Shown here one piece after another: positions 43,101-52,643 of a DNA stretch of 64,000 nt. The stretch is taken from positions 4,588,001 through 4,652,000 of the forward strand of contig OZ244967.1 in the NCBI GenBank assembly GCA_965222695.1. The letters are read 5' to 3'. Origin of the DNA: UBA7957 sp965222695. Its GTDB lineage: Bacteria > Pseudomonadota > Gammaproteobacteria > Granulosicoccales > Granulosicoccaceae. A program made the position numbers and the translations under genes. The notes under the pieces are model-generated. The model was not told the DNA's origin. It did not search any database and saw only the letters and a program-made list of their open reading frames with translations. Numbering within the stretch: position 1 is the stretch's first letter; every line of letters starts with the position of its first letter.

Positions 43101-45546
43101 GTGCTTCCAGCAGAATATTCACGGGAGTTTCTTCATTAGTCCGGTAGTTTTTAGCGAGCGCCTCAGGAGGGTCATTAACCGGCTCCACGGTGATGTATAC
43201 AGTTGCAATATCGGAATCAAGTTCACCGTCGTTCACCCGAAAGGTCAATAGGTCAGAACCGTTGAATTCCGGATTGGGTGTATATAAAAATTGTGGGTTC
43301 TGACCGCTGATGGTGCCGTTTTGGGGTGGAGTTACAATGTTGACATGCAACCGGTTGCCTTCCGGGTCTGAACCAGCCAACAGCAGATCGGATTTTTTAT
43401 CTTCGAGGATTACAAGCCATTGACTCACGGCTGTCGGCGGCTGATTGACCGGGAGAACCTTAATCTTCACGATTGCGGGTTCGGAGTCGGCGAGACCATC
43501 GTTGACAAAATACTCAAAACTCAGTTCTCCGCTAAACGAGCTGATCGGCGTGAATTCAAAGTGCGGTGCCTGGCCGCTTAGATAACCGTTGGCAGGCCGG
43601 TTCAGCAAGTGGTAGCTTAAATCGTCATTGTCCTGGTCAGCTCCCTGCAGAGTAAGTTGTAACGATTCAGTCTGATAGACATAGAACTCCAGCGGCTCGG
43701 CAACAGGCACATGATTTTGCTTGTCCAGGACTTGCACCCGGATTTTTCCGATATTGGATTTTTCCAGCCCATCGCTCGCGATGTAGTGAAATTCGTCAAT
43801 GCCGCTGAAACCCGTGTTTGGTATATAGGTCAGGGCATCTTTGTCAATATGGGCGGTTCCGTACCGGGGATTTTCGACCAGAGTATATTCAAGCTCATGG
43901 TGATCCTGATCGGTTCCAAGCAATATTGTATTAACCGGAGATTCATAGGCTGTTTCGAGCGAAATGTTCGCAACCATGGGGGCATGATTGACGGGTGCTG
44001 TGTCGGCCTCGGTAATGGTAATCCGAAAAAGCTGTGGAGCAGAGCTGTTAGGTGCCTCGCCGTTATCAATCAGTTGTACGGATAATGTCGCGGTACCCAC
44101 CGCGTCGGCCTTAGGTGTGAATCTCAGGGTGCGCGAGGGGTAGGAGACCCGGGGTTGATTTGCAAATAGCCCGGGTTTGTCATTTGTCAGTATTTTGAAG
44201 TGCAAGCGCTGCACGCCGCTGTCTCCGTCCTGAACATCTGTTGCCCAGCCGGAAAATTCCGCATCTCCTATATCCGCGGGTACAGTGATATCGGGCCCAA
44301 CGGTGAAGCTCGGTGGATGATTCGGTTCGGGGCAGGTAATTGTGATTCTGAAAGTCTGCTCTTCCGACCGGTCAATCCCGCCCTGTCTAACACCTCCGTT
44401 GTCCTGGAGATACACGCTCAGTACAGCCGTACCCTTAACGCAGTCTTTGGGGGTGAAGCGCAGAGTTTTTGAAGGATAGCTGATCCAGGGTTGAATCTTA
44501 AAAAGCTCAGGCTCGGAGTTTTTACTGATGTGAAACCTTAGCTTTTGAGTATGATGATCGCCGTCATAAACATCCAAGGCCCAAGCGGGCAATGCGACAG
44601 ATCCATCGCTACCCTTTACTTTAACGTCCGGACCTACCCGAAATGACGGTGCATGATTGATTTTGTCCGATGTTTTGGTGATCCGGATCAGAAATGTTTG
44701 AGTCTCAGATGTATCTGAGCCGCCGGAAGCGGTTCCCCCATTATCCCTGGCGCGTATTTTGATTTGTGCCGTTCCTTCATATCCGGGGGCCGGCTGAAAA
44801 CGCAGTGTTAAAGAGGGAAAGCTTACCCAGGGTTGGGTTAAAAAGAGTCCGGGATTGGAATTGCTGATAATTTCAAACTTCAACCGTTGTGAGGAGTTGT
44901 CGCCATCATGGGCGTTAATCAGCCAATGCGGGAATTCTACCGCCCCCGAATCTGACTCAACAGTGATATCCGGGCCGACGGTAAACACAGGTGCATGATT
45001 GATTGCTTCCGCCACTAGTGTGATACGGAATTCAAATGCTGTGGATCTGTCCATACCGCCGTTTTCGGTGCCGCCATCGTCTATCAGTACAAAGGCTATA
45101 TCCGAGCTGCCTGAAACGCCCTGGTAAGCTGAAAATCTCAGCGACCCAGTGCTAAGCTCCAGATAAGGTTGAATCGAAAACAGGTCCGGATTTGTATTTT
45201 TGACAAGAACGAATCGAAGAGACTGAGAACTATCGTTATTGTCGCTGATGTCTCTCGCCCAGCCGTCTTGCTTAAAGCTGCTGCCATCTGACACAGTTGA
45301 AATATCTCCTGAAGCCGTAAAGCTTGGAGCTTTATTGACACTGTTAATGTCAGCCTGTTGATCCTCACGACCCTGATTCAGGGATTCGGAGAAGGAATCC
45401 ACCGGAGATAAGTCGCAGGCCGATAGGATGAGGAGGCAAAAAAGCGGCAGAAAAATCTTTGCAAGAGAAGCAAAGTTAAATTGAAGACGAGCAATCGAAG
45501 CGTTGTATCGGGTAAACCGCAAAGCAAATGGATCGGGACATTCCAT
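40183..45546 (-). pseudogene. 5' part of giant repeat lipoprotein gene, interrupted by IS630
   Basis: A 1,787-codon frame; the native part ends at 40219 and the last ten codons come from the IS element. A lipoprotein signal ends in LSAC (C44). Domains in order: four ~115-residue repeats (about 70-515) with APSF-x-VGPDI, DGD, QPW-S-PS-TLRF and DNGG motifs; seven cadherin/tandem-95-like repeats of about 90 residues (521-1151) with GTLSG and NDG motifs; then PKD-like repeats 1-7 (1152-1777) with DGS-SYDPDGD and W. The uninterrupted protein would have about 2,447 residues. Such repeats usually form long surface adhesins or polymer-binding stalks. The truncated form may still be exported but lacks its C-terminal half. 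Confidence 0.85.
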
Positions 45547-45709
45547 GTTACGGGTATCTCTTTACATTTTTTATATGAATGACGAATCGCTATAACAATT
45601 CGGGCTGAATAGGAAATCGGCCAAAAGATCATAAAAATGAACAGCGAGCCTAGAAAACTGAAACAGTGATGTGAATAGTGTGATCTTGCACAACTATTTG
45701 AAAAAATTA

Positions 45710-45739
45710 AATATATTGACGCGTCAAGTGTAATATCAA
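45710..45739 (-). promoter_or_regulatory. Predicted promoter with palindromic operator upstream of the giant gene
   Basis: On the minus strand, TTGATA (45734-45739) and TATATT (45710-45715) are separated by 18 bases and fit a sigma-70 promoter. The spacer contains the perfect 12-base palindrome TTGACGCGTCAA (45716-45727), a good place for a repressor. The leader to the start at 45546 would be about 160 bases. Confidence 0.42.
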
Positions 45740-45764
45740 GAGGGTGTGGGAACGGAAAGTCTGA

Positions 45765-48700
45765 TCAATGGGTGTGCGCTTTGTGCCTGACCAGGGGGCT
45801 GCCGACCATAAATATTCTGTACAACAGTGGAATAACAAACAGTGTCAAAATGGTCGACACCACCAAACCCCAGACAATGGCCGTAGCGACGGGACCCCAG
45901 ATCAGCGATTTTCCGCCTAACCCCGAGGCGAGTGAAAATAATCCGGCAACCGTGGTCATGGATGTAATCAAGATGGGAACCACCCGCCTTCGGGCAGCAT
46001 ACAGGGTGGCATGCATCAGGCTCATACCGGATTCCAGTCGTTGATTGGCCGCTGATATTAATACAATAGCGGCATTTACCGCGATTCCCGCCAGTGCGAC
46101 CACGCCGTACAAGGTGAATAGACTGAGAGGATTACCCGTAATCAACAAACCCGCAACAACGCCGGTAAAAGCCATAGGCACAGTGGCGAGAATAATCAAC
46201 GGCTGAAAATAACTGCGGAATTGCGTGCCGAGAATGGCGTACATAAGCAGTACACCGAATAGCATCAGTTTAAATATGGAGTTAAGACTTTCTTCGATAT
46301 CGTCCAACTGGCCGGAAAAATCCAGGTTCACTCGCGGATAGTTGACCCGGATCTTTTCCCACTGTTGTTTGATAAAATCATTGGCCGCTACAGTGTCAAC
46401 CAATGCTTTGTCGATTTCCGATTCGACGGTGATGGTACGGCGGAAATCGTAGTGTCGGATATTGCCAAGTCCGGTCTGGTATTTTACGTCCAGTAATTCG
46501 GACAGGGGGACCAACTCTCCGCTGGATGATGGGAGGCTGATTTGCAGGCTTTGGTCGATATTGGCTATAGTTGATTTTTGTGCCCGGACGCGGACGTCCA
46601 ATTCCTCACCACGGTCGCGCATGCTGGCTACGACTTCTCCGTCTACCATTAATCGAATAGCCCGGGTAATCTGATGAGGCGTGATTCCGGTGTCCTGCGC
46701 CACATCCGTGTTAATTTTGAGTACCATTTCGCGAAGTCCGGGGCTGTCATCGTCCGTGATATCGCTGGCGAATCCGGAATCGGTCAGGATCCGTTTCAAG
46801 TTCGCCGCTGCGGCCCGGATGTCGTTTATATTGTCGCCGCGGACTTTTACGCTGATGGGTTTGGATGTTGGCGGTCCGCCAGCCATTTGCAAAAAGAAAA
46901 TCTTATTGGGACCGCTGGTATTGATGATGTCCTTTCGCATCGATACAACCGCATCATTGACCGAGCGCATGGTCTGTGTTTTCGGTTTCAGTGTGACCAG
47001 AATCTGTCCGTAGTGATCGCCGATAAAAGGTGCTGTTTCGGTAAACATACGACCGGCATAGCTGACGATGCTGCGTAATTCCTTTTCACGCATATAGGAT
47101 CGAACTTTCTCTTCAATCTCCCGGGTTTTATCCATGGTTGCCTCAAGCGGAGTACCGTTAGGCATTTCTATACTGACGTAAAAAAGACGCAAGGGATCGG
47201 AGGCAAAAAAGTCCGTTTTGACCAGAAATGGTTTTATTGCCGGGTTATTATACAAGCCAGGATTCACTTGTCCGGCAAAGGCTGCAACCACGGAAAGAAC
47301 GAACACCAGGATAATCGTTGTCAGTAACAGCTTGGGATAACGCATGGACTTGATTAGAATGCGGGTATATTTCAGCCTGATGCCATGCAGAAAGCCGATT
47401 CGCAACCGTTGGATTCTACCGGGGTTGCTGAAATTGATTTTTGCCCCCAGAACATGACTCGGCAGCATCCAGAATGCTTCGATCAGGCTTATGGCCAGGG
47501 CAGTAGTGACGACCAGGGGTATAACCATCATGAACTTTCCGAGAATGCCCGGCAGCAACATCAGCGGCAGAAATGCCGCAATAGTGGTCATGACTGCGGT
47601 AGTCACCGGGGCGGCAACCTCTGCCAAGGTATCCAGGGTTGCAAACATTCTATCGGCGCCCCGTTGCAGCCGAAAATATATCCCTTCCACAACCACGACT
47701 GCATCATCCACCAACATGCCCAGGCTGATAACCACGCCCAGCAACACCGTCACATTAAGCGTCTGCCCCATGAGTTGCAGTAGCCAGAATGTGCCCGCAA
47801 GAATAAAAGGTATGCCGATGGAAGTGAAAAATGCTATCCGGAAACCCAGAAAAAGCCAGGCAACCAACATGACGAAAAACAACCCCAAGGCGGCGTTTGT
47901 CTGCATAATACTCAAGGCATTGCGGGTAATTTCAGTTTGATCATCCGCCAGGAAAACCTTGACACCTGTACTGCCCGCAACCACATTTCGGTTGTCTATA
48001 TATTCATTGAGTCTTTCCACTAGTTGCAATGTATTGGTGGATTGCTTTTTCATTACCGCGAGAATAACAGCCGCGTCGTTGTTGTAACTCGCGTAGAATC
48101 TGGGTTCTTCACGGCTTCGGTTCACATAGGCAATATCACCCAGTTGTACTTCGCCCTGTGCGCCGAGCACCGGCAGGCTCGCCAGCCAGTTCGGATCGGC
48201 ATCCGTTCCCTTCAGTCTCACCGACCAGTTTTGATTGCCGATATCGGTGGTCCCGGCGGATATATCGCGAAAATAGACGCTCACCGTATCGGCGATATCT
48301 ACAGGGCTGATACCGATACTTTCAAGCCTGGCCGGATCGAATTCCACATGCAGCTCGGGATTTTGCAAGGCGGTCTGTAAAATACGGTCCACACCTTTTA
48401 TCTGTTCCAGATCACCCTTGATGCTCTCAGCATTGCGCCTGAGATTTTCATCATCGGCTTTACCGGTTACCACGATGGTTGCGCTCGGAAAAGCGTTTGC
48501 CGTCGTAATTTCTGTAATGATGGGCGACAGGACCTCGTCCGGAAGGTCGGCTTCGGCATTGCGGATATTTCTGCGCAACTCGGCCAGTCTTTTGTCGAAT
48601 GTTTTTTCCCGGATATCGTCAAAACGCACCAACACGCTGGAAAAGCTTTCCCGGCTATTGCTGGAAACGAATTTGATATCCGAGATGCTCTGAATTTCGT

Positions 48701-48908
48701 CTTCCAGAATATCGGTAACCCGATTCTCAACATCGGCGGCTGCCATTCCCGGTGCTACAGTCGTAATATCGATCCAATTAAAATTGATGCTTGGGTCCTG
48801 TTCACGGGGCATTTGCATAAATGACAAAAATCCCGTGATCAAAACCAGGGCAAAAAACAGATTGGCTAATACATGGTTGCTGAAAAACCGCCTGAGAAAA
48901 CCGTTCAC
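45765..48908 (-). CDS. RND-family efflux transporter permease
   Basis: A 1,047-residue inner membrane protein with the usual 12 segments in two halves (one near residues 14-32, groups near 335-480 and 850-1020) and two large periplasmic loops. MPREQDPSINFNW, PLMLLPGILGKFMMVIPLVVTTALAISLIEAFW, MLVDDAVVVVEGIY and GVVALAGIAVNAAIVLI are characteristic of the RND superfamily; the Asp pair DD in the fourth segment carries protons. It forms an operon with an adaptor and a PadR regulator. No outer membrane channel gene is in the operon, so it presumably uses a TolC encoded elsewhere. The substrate is unknown. Confidence 0.92.
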   Translation of the reverse strand: MNGFLRRFFSNHVLANLFFALVLITGFLSFMQMPREQDPSINFNWIDITTVAPGMAAADVENRVTDILEDEIQSISDIKFVSSNSRESFSSVLVRFDDIREKTFDKRLAELRRNIRNAEADLPDEVLSPIITEITTANAFPSATIVVTGKADDENLRRNAESIKGDLEQIKGVDRILQTALQNPELHVEFDPARLESIGISPVDIADTVSVYFRDISAGTTDIGNQNWSVRLKGTDADPNWLASLPVLGAQGEVQLGDIAYVNRSREEPRFYASYNNDAAVILAVMKKQSTNTLQLVERLNEYIDNRNVVAGSTGVKVFLADDQTEITRNALSIMQTNAALGLFFVMLVAWLFLGFRIAFFTSIGIPFILAGTFWLLQLMGQTLNVTVLLGVVISLGMLVDDAVVVVEGIYFRLQRGADRMFATLDTLAEVAAPVTTAVMTTIAAFLPLMLLPGILGKFMMVIPLVVTTALAISLIEAFWMLPSHVLGAKINFSNPGRIQRLRIGFLHGIRLKYTRILIKSMRYPKLLLTTIILVFVLSVVAAFAGQVNPGLYNNPAIKPFLVKTDFFASDPLRLFYVSIEMPNGTPLEATMDKTREIEEKVRSYMREKELRSIVSYAGRMFTETAPFIGDHYGQILVTLKPKTQTMRSVNDAVVSMRKDIINTSGPNKIFFLQMAGGPPTSKPISVKVRGDNINDIRAAAANLKRILTDSGFASDITDDDSPGLREMVLKINTDVAQDTGITPHQITRAIRLMVDGEVVASMRDRGEELDVRVRAQKSTIANIDQSLQISLPSSSGELVPLSELLDVKYQTGLGNIRHYDFRRTITVESEIDKALVDTVAANDFIKQQWEKIRVNYPRVNLDFSGQLDDIEESLNSIFKLMLFGVLLMYAILGTQFRSYFQPLIILATVPMAFTGVVAGLLITGNPLSLFTLYGVVALAGIAVNAAIVLISAANQRLESGMSLMHATLYAARRRVVPILITSMTTVAGLFSLASGLGGKSLIWGPVATAIVWGLVVSTILTLFVIPLLYRIFMVGSPLVRHKAHTH

Positions 48909-48911
48909 GTT

Positions 48912-49904
48912 CTATATGCCTTGATTCTCGACCAGATCGCCATCATTTAATGCGAATCGACCATCGATGATCACATAGGTATCATCGGGCAAATCGACTG
49001 TTGCTGCATGTCCTGCCTTGGCGCCGTTAATGGCAACAAACCGAGCCTTTTCTCCGTCGCGGATAAAGATTCCGATTTTCTCGTCGCGCTCCAGCAGCAT
49101 ATCCGCAGGCAGATGGGCAAGCTGGCTGGTCCATCGAACCCTGCCCGCGGCTCCCGTCAGGGCTTCGATCGACTTGAATATAAAACGTATTTCACGATTG
49201 CGGTTTTGCGGATTAATGACTGAGGATAAACTTCTCAGGGTTAAGGGATAGCTGTTACCGGACCACTCAAAAACCGTTTTATCGGAATCCACCAGGGATT
49301 TGGAATCGGAAGGGGAAATCTGTGCGACGACTTCAACATTCTCGGTATCGACCAGGGTCAACATAGGGGTACCGACGGAAGCCAGTTCTCCTTCGGAGGC
49401 TTGTCTGGAGGTGACGACTCCGGATATAGGTGCTTTAACCAGACATCGCTCGACTTGTAATTCCGATTGTTGGAGCGAGATTCGGGCCAGGTTTAAATCT
49501 GTTTCCGCCGAACTGAGATTTTGCTCCGTAATGGCGCTGGCTTTTTTTAGCTTCCTTAGCCGGGCAAGTTCTTTGCGGGCGAGATTGAATCTCGCCCTGG
49601 CGCTCGCCATGGAGAATTCCGCATCCTGGCAGTCCAGAATCACCAGAGTTTCTCCTTTACCGACCAGATCGCCAACCCGTACATTAATGGCTAGAATCTG
49701 CGCGTTAATCTGCGCGCTGAGCTGCGCATTATTAAGACTGACCACTTTAGCCGGAGCGGAATACTCCGGATAAAACAGAATCTCTTTAAGCGGTTTGCTG
49801 GAAACCCGCGTAACCTCAATGTGGTCATCGCTTGATTGCTGGGCAAAGAGAGTGTGGGGGCCAAGCAGAATTCCCGCCAGTAAAAGGTGTCTTATCTTAT
49901 GCAC
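48912..49904 (-). CDS. RND efflux periplasmic adaptor (HlyD/AcrA family)
   Basis: A 330-residue membrane fusion protein with a signal peptide (hydrophobic residues 5-20, ending near LFAQ). It has the paired lipoyl half-motifs (INVRVGDLVGKGETLVIL and CLVKAPISGVVTSRQASEGELASVG) around a coiled-coil hairpin (about 85-150), then a beta-barrel. It links the RND pump to an outer membrane channel. Its start overlaps the padR stop by 8 bases and the RND gene follows after 3 bases. Confidence 0.9.
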   Translation of the reverse strand: MHKIRHLLLAGILLGPHTLFAQQSSDDHIEVTRVSSKPLKEILFYPEYSAPAKVVSLNNAQLSAQINAQILAINVRVGDLVGKGETLVILDCQDAEFSMASARARFNLARKELARLRKLKKASAITEQNLSSAETDLNLARISLQQSELQVERCLVKAPISGVVTSRQASEGELASVGTPMLTLVDTENVEVVAQISPSDSKSLVDSDKTVFEWSGNSYPLTLRSLSSVINPQNRNREIRFIFKSIEALTGAAGRVRWTSQLAHLPADMLLERDEKIGIFIRDGEKARFVAINGAKAGHAATVDLPDDTYVIIDGRFALNDGDLVENQGI

Positions 49905-50442
49905 TGTCTTCGCTCGTTTTATCTATCCTGTGGTGACGTAGAAGGCTGGTCATCCTATCCTGAAGAAATTGCAACCTCGCCCTTTTGACGAAAACACCGT
50001 AGTCGATCGTGAAACGCATTCCCACCGGCATGGATTCCTGATTCTCGATTGACAGGAGTTTGTTCAAATCGTTTTCCAGATTTTCAACATGTTGGTGCAG
50101 TATGGACTGAAACTTATCTGTGTCGAGTAAATGCGCAAAAAATGCCAAAAGAACGAAATCGGATTTACAGACTTCGTCCGGTGTCGTCTCATAAAGAGAT
50201 GTCTGAAATCTTTCCCTGCCTGAATCCGTGATGTGATAAACCTTTTTGGCCGGTCGTTTTTCCTGCTCTTCAACACGTACTGTCACCAAATCCGCCTGCT
50301 GTAACTTTTCGAGTGCCGGATAGATCGAACCATAGCCGGGGTTCTGGAAATGACTGAATGTCGACTCGAACATCTGCTTGATCTCATAGCCGCTGGCATC
50401 GCAGAAATGCAATACGCCAAGGCACAAGTTTTGTGTATTCAT
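49897..50442 (-). CDS. PadR-family transcriptional regulator
   Basis: A 181-residue regulator with an N-terminal winged helix of the PadR type (LGVLHFCDASGYEIKQMF, GSIYPALEKLQQADLVTV, KKVYHITDSGRERF) and a C-terminal helical dimerisation region. PadR proteins are mainly repressors that release DNA on binding phenolic acids or drugs. It is the first gene of the padR-adaptor-RND operon, so it most likely controls the efflux pump and itself through the AT-rich palindromic region just upstream. Confidence 0.9.
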   Translation of the reverse strand: MNTQNLCLGVLHFCDASGYEIKQMFESTFSHFQNPGYGSIYPALEKLQQADLVTVRVEEQEKRPAKKVYHITDSGRERFQTSLYETTPDEVCKSDFVLLAFFAHLLDTDKFQSILHQHVENLENDLNKLLSIENQESMPVGMRFTIDYGVFVKRARLQFLQDRMTSLLRHHRIDKTSEDSA

Positions 50443-50806
50443 TGCTTACTGTTGCATGTATATATCGATTTATAATATATCGGATTGATATATCATCGCT
50501 AGCCGGTAGCCATATGATTTCCGCTCTGTAACCACTATCGAACAATACTGCTTGGACATATCTATAGTCATAATATTGACGACCCAATGATATGCCTGCA
50601 AAAAATCCGGCTGCACGGGCCGGTGTTGAAGCGACTCGGTACGGATATACTCTTCCGCTTGTTGCTTGTGTATGAAACTTGCCGTTTACGAGTGGGTCGA
50701 AGCTTCGCATCGGAATACTGATAATAAGGGGCTGCTATACTCAGTGGCTTCTCAGGCCCGCAACTTGCGGAATATTCAAAAACCGACATCAGATACAGGA
50801 TTTAAC
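50443..50806. other. Divergent promoter region of padR-RND and yejA
   Basis: A 364-base gap between the two operons. The padR side holds an AT-rich operator-like region, listed separately. The yejA side has AGGA about 7 bases before its ATG. No gene or RNA was recognised in the remainder. Confidence 0.4.
50457..50495. promoter_or_regulatory. Candidate PadR operator
   Basis: TATATCG occurs twice in succession (from 50461 and near 50476) and is followed by the perfect palindrome TGATATATCA at 50486-50495. TATTAT/TATAAA hexamers on the minus strand in the same place could serve as the -10 of padR. The overlap of repeats with the promoter fits autorepression. Confidence 0.38.
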
Positions 50807-52624
50807 ATGCTGAAACTCCGAACCTTGCTAGGCGCCATACTCATTGGTTTTTCATTGTCGCCGTTTTCAGGTCTCAGTGCCGGTGACTCTGAAGGAATGA
50901 CCAAAACCTGGGCATTTTCGGAATTTGCAACTCCTCTATACGCCCATGCTCCTGATGCATTGCCCTACGCGAATCCTGATGCACCCCGAGGCGGAAGAAT
51001 CGTTTTGGGTGCATTCGGAACATTCGATACTCTGAATTTTCACGTGGCAAAAGGCGAGTGGCCCGGAAGTATAGGTCTGCTATACGACAGTTTGATGATG
51101 GGTACGTCGGATGAGATCGATGCCTATTACGGCGAACTCGCTGAGAGTGTCGAATATCCGCAAGACAAGTCATGGGCAATATTCAATCTCAGAAAAGAAG
51201 CCCGTTACCATGATGGCACGCCGGTGACCGCGCATGATTTCGTCTATTCGCTGGATGCGAAAAAAGAACACGGCCGTATCATGATAAAGACGGCCTACGA
51301 AATGGTCGACCGCGCCGAGGCATTGGATGACTATAGAGTCAAGTTTTATTTCAACACCCGCGACACCATGAAGCCGATCACCGCAGTTGCATCGCTATCT
51401 CCGCTGCCCTTGAGTTTTTGGAAAGACCGCGATATCACCAAGTCAACTCTGGAACCGCCCTTGACCAGCGGTCCCTATAGGATCAAAAAAATGGAGCCTG
51501 GAAGATTCATTACCTATGAGCGGGTTAAAGACTACTGGGGCGAAGATTTACCGCTAAAGAAGGGTATTAATAATTTTGATGAAATTCAGTACGACTATTA
51601 TCAGGATGAAACCGTGATGTTCGAGGCCTTTAAGGCGGGTAAAATCGACGTCCGTGGCGAGAACAGTGCCAAGCGTTGGTCAACCGGCTACGACTTACCG
51701 GCAGTGAAAGAGGGCAGAATCATACTGGAAGAGATTCCGACTGAAACACCTTCTGGATTGCGGGGATACTTTTTCAATTCCAAGCGCCCGAGATTTGAAG
51801 ATGTGCGGGTGCGTAAAGCACTCACATTTCTGTTCGATTTCGAAGCAATTCAGCGAACCGTTTTGTACGGGAAATTCACGCGCGCGCTGCATTACTTCAA
51901 CGGAGCGGGGTATAGGTCGGAAGATATCCCGAAAGGAAATGAACTGGCTTTGCTCGAACCCTTTAAGGATCAATTGCAGGAATCGATATTTACCGAGCCT
52001 TTCTCCTTACCCAAAACCGACGGAAGCGGTCGGGATCGTCGCAACAAGCGTCAGGCGCTGAAGCTTCTCAAGGAAGCTGGCTGGAATCTGAAGTCCGGTA
52101 AGTTAATCAATGCCGAAGGAAAGCAATTTCAGATGGAAATTATCTCGGCGCTTGCGGACACTGAACGCTATACGGCTCCGTTTATTGCCAACCTGAAAAG
52201 CGTAGGGATAGACGCAAGGTTCCGGGTTGTCGATTCTGCGCAGTGGCGAGAACGGGCGCGCAAAGGCGATTTTGATCTATTGACTGCCAGCACCACTTTT
52301 TATCCTCCGCCAGGGGGGGAGCTGAAAACCTATTTTCACTCCAGTACCATAGGCTCGGGGAGTGGAAATTCCTGGGGCGTCGATCATCCGGTTGTAGACG
52401 CACTTGTAGAGTTGGTGATAGATGCGAGGGATTCCGAAACCCACTATGCGGCCATGCATGCACTTGACCGGGTACTCCTGGCAAATTATTACGCCGTACC
52501 CTTGTATTTTAATCCGGACAGCTGGGTTGCCTACTGGGACCTTTACTCCAAGCCGCAGAGAAGTCCTAAATACGGGCTCGGTATAACCTCTACCTGGTGG
52601 CTGGATCCGGACAAAAAACGCTGA
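50807..52624 (+). CDS. yejA: YejA-like peptide ABC transporter substrate-binding protein
   Basis: A 605-residue periplasmic protein of the SBP family 5 (DppA/OppA group). The ATG at 50807 is chosen because it begins a good signal peptide (LLGAILIGFSLSPFSGLSAG) and has AGGA upstream; an ATG at 50666 lacks these. YHDGTPVTAHDFVYSLDA, TSGPYRI, YYQDETVMFEAFKAGKIDVR and FNSKRPRFEDVRVRKAL are typical of YejA. It delivers peptides to YejBEF; in enterobacteria this system imports microcin C and helps resist antimicrobial peptides. It is the first gene of yejABEF. Confidence 0.93.
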   Translation: MLKLRTLLGAILIGFSLSPFSGLSAGDSEGMTKTWAFSEFATPLYAHAPDALPYANPDAPRGGRIVLGAFGTFDTLNFHVAKGEWPGSIGLLYDSLMMGTSDEIDAYYGELAESVEYPQDKSWAIFNLRKEARYHDGTPVTAHDFVYSLDAKKEHGRIMIKTAYEMVDRAEALDDYRVKFYFNTRDTMKPITAVASLSPLPLSFWKDRDITKSTLEPPLTSGPYRIKKMEPGRFITYERVKDYWGEDLPLKKGINNFDEIQYDYYQDETVMFEAFKAGKIDVRGENSAKRWSTGYDLPAVKEGRIILEEIPTETPSGLRGYFFNSKRPRFEDVRVRKALTFLFDFEAIQRTVLYGKFTRALHYFNGAGYRSEDIPKGNELALLEPFKDQLQESIFTEPFSLPKTDGSGRDRRNKRQALKLLKEAGWNLKSGKLINAEGKQFQMEIISALADTERYTAPFIANLKSVGIDARFRVVDSAQWRERARKGDFDLLTASTTFYPPPGGELKTYFHSSTIGSGSGNSWGVDHPVVDALVELVIDARDSETHYAAMHALDRVLLANYYAVPLYFNPDSWVAYWDLYSKPQRSPKYGLGITSTWWLDPDKKR

Positions 52625-52643
52625 TCATTATTGGTTTTAGCCG

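Noticed and set aside
40300..45300. Regular repeated sequences that could look like a CRISPR or satellite array
   Set aside because: They are protein-level repeats of about 90-115 codons in a single reading frame, not short identical DNA repeats with spacers.
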